Assembly: GCA_030613915.1 (NCBI GenBank)
Contig: JAUWKY010000157.1
Coordinates: 1-6,144 of the forward strand
Direction: 5' to 3'
DNA: 6,144 nucleotides
From: Syntrophobacterales bacterium
GTDB lineage: Bacteria; Desulfobacterota; Syntrophobacteria; BM002
The notes beneath the pieces are model-generated. The model was not told the DNA's origin. It saw only the letters and a list, made by a program, of their open reading frames with translations, and searched no databases. The position numbers and the translations under genes are program-made. Below, piece after piece: positions 5,784-6,144 of this stretch (positions are counted from its first letter, which is position 1; the number at the start of each line of letters is the position of its first letter).

Positions 5784-6144
5784 AACCGCAAGAATGACAC
5801 CTTGCCGCCATTTTGGACAACCACCGGTCCGAGATGAGATTCAGCCTTGAAAAGCTCACCATCCAGGGCAAAACCGCTGTTAAAAGTCAGCTGTACTTGC
5901 TGGACATTGTGGCTGAAGTAACCATTGTCAGGCGTCCCATAACGATTCCTCCGACCGCGCATCAGGGCCGGCAGTGCCCGCAGCAGGTGGTGCGGCCGCG
6001 CCTCGACCGCAGTGTAATGCAATGTTTTCTCTTCTCTACCCCAGAAAGGACGCAGCCCGAGAAAGAGCCGTTCGAGCGCACTAATCATTAGCAAAAGGTA
6101 GTCCCGCCGCTCCGGCGGGCGTTGATCAAACCCTACGCTGATTG
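5780..6144 (-). CDS. Diacylglycerol kinase family lipid kinase (partial, C-terminal part only)
   Basis: The frame is open from the right window edge to the TGA at 5782-5780, giving about 120 C-terminal residues. The N-terminus, with the catalytic DAGK domain and its glycine-rich GGDGT-type motif, lies outside the window. What is seen is a short helical region (RRDYLLLMISALERLFLG) followed by beta-rich sequence ending in VQLTFNSGFALDGELF and then VVVQNGGKVSFLRL. That fits the C-terminal beta-sandwich of the DgkB/YegS/LCB5-like family, where an L-D-G-E motif precedes the final strands. Members phosphorylate diacylglycerol or related lipids with ATP at the inner membrane. Here the product would be phosphatidate, the substrate expected for the downstream Tam41-like enzyme. 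The stop overlaps that gene's GTG by 4 bp, so the two are very probably one operon. A substrate other than diacylglycerol (for example a sphingoid base) cannot be excluded from this fragment. Confidence 0.75.
   Translation of the reverse strand, partial: ISVGFDQRPPERRDYLLLMISALERLFLGLRPFWGREEKTLHYTAVEARPHHLLRALPALMRGRRNRYGTPDNGYFSHNVQQVQLTFNSGFALDGELFKAESHLGPVVVQNGGKVSFLRL

Noticed and set aside
6103..6119. Perfect 7-bp GC-rich inverted repeat with a 3-nt loop
   Set aside because: It lies within the lipid-kinase reading frame and has no T run, so it is more likely a by-product of an Arg/Pro-rich codon stretch than a terminator.
1..6144. CRISPR array, tRNA or rRNA genes, transposase or phage genes
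   Set aside because: I saw no spaced direct repeats, no tRNA-like cloverleaf with a CCA-type end, no rRNA-like sequence and no mobile-element protein on either strand.

Overview
The window looks like part of a chromosome from a Gram-negative, lipopolysaccharide-making bacterium. It carries an ADP-heptose pathway kinase, an LPS-export permease (LptF), a family-9 (heptosyltransferase-type) glycosyltransferase and a UDP-glucose dehydrogenase. The mid-range base composition, the single-domain heptose kinase and the style of the proteins remind me of Desulfobacterota/deltaproteobacteria. That assignment is an inference, because no rRNA or other marker gene is present.

Layout, left to right. (1) 1-1001, minus strand: UDP-glucose 6-dehydrogenase, with its C-terminal third cut off by the left edge. 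(2) 1002-1316: a gene-free gap dominated by a 192-bp element (1022-1213) with perfect 20-bp terminal inverted repeats, ending only 20 bp before the ugd start codon. (3) 1317-2324, minus: a stand-alone D-glycero-beta-D-manno-heptose-7-phosphate kinase (domain I of HldE/RfaE). (4) 2325-2453: a divergent promoter region. (5) 2454-3635, plus: lptF, not followed by lptG. (6) 3728-4774, plus: a GT9 heptosyltransferase-like gene, reached through a 92-bp leader with two hairpins. (7) 4775-4823: a short convergent junction containing a degenerate 7-bp tandem repeat. (8) 4824-5783, minus: a Pol-beta-fold nucleotidyltransferase that resembles mitochondrial Tam41 CDP-diacylglycerol synthase. (9) 5780-6144, minus: the C-terminal part of a diacylglycerol-kinase-family lipid kinase, cut by the right edge and overlapping the Tam41-like gene by 4 bp.

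Two functional themes meet here. Genes 1-6 are cell-envelope sugar and LPS genes: nucleotide-sugar supply (UDP-glucuronate, heptose phosphates), sugar transfer and LPS transport. The right-hand minus-strand pair suggests a short phospholipid route in which a lipid kinase makes phosphatidate and a Tam41-type enzyme converts it to CDP-diacylglycerol. This pair is the most interesting item in the window, because Tam41 is best known as a mitochondrial enzyme and most bacteria use the unrelated integral-membrane CdsA. The Tam41 assignment rests on motif patterns I recall and needs a profile or structure search.
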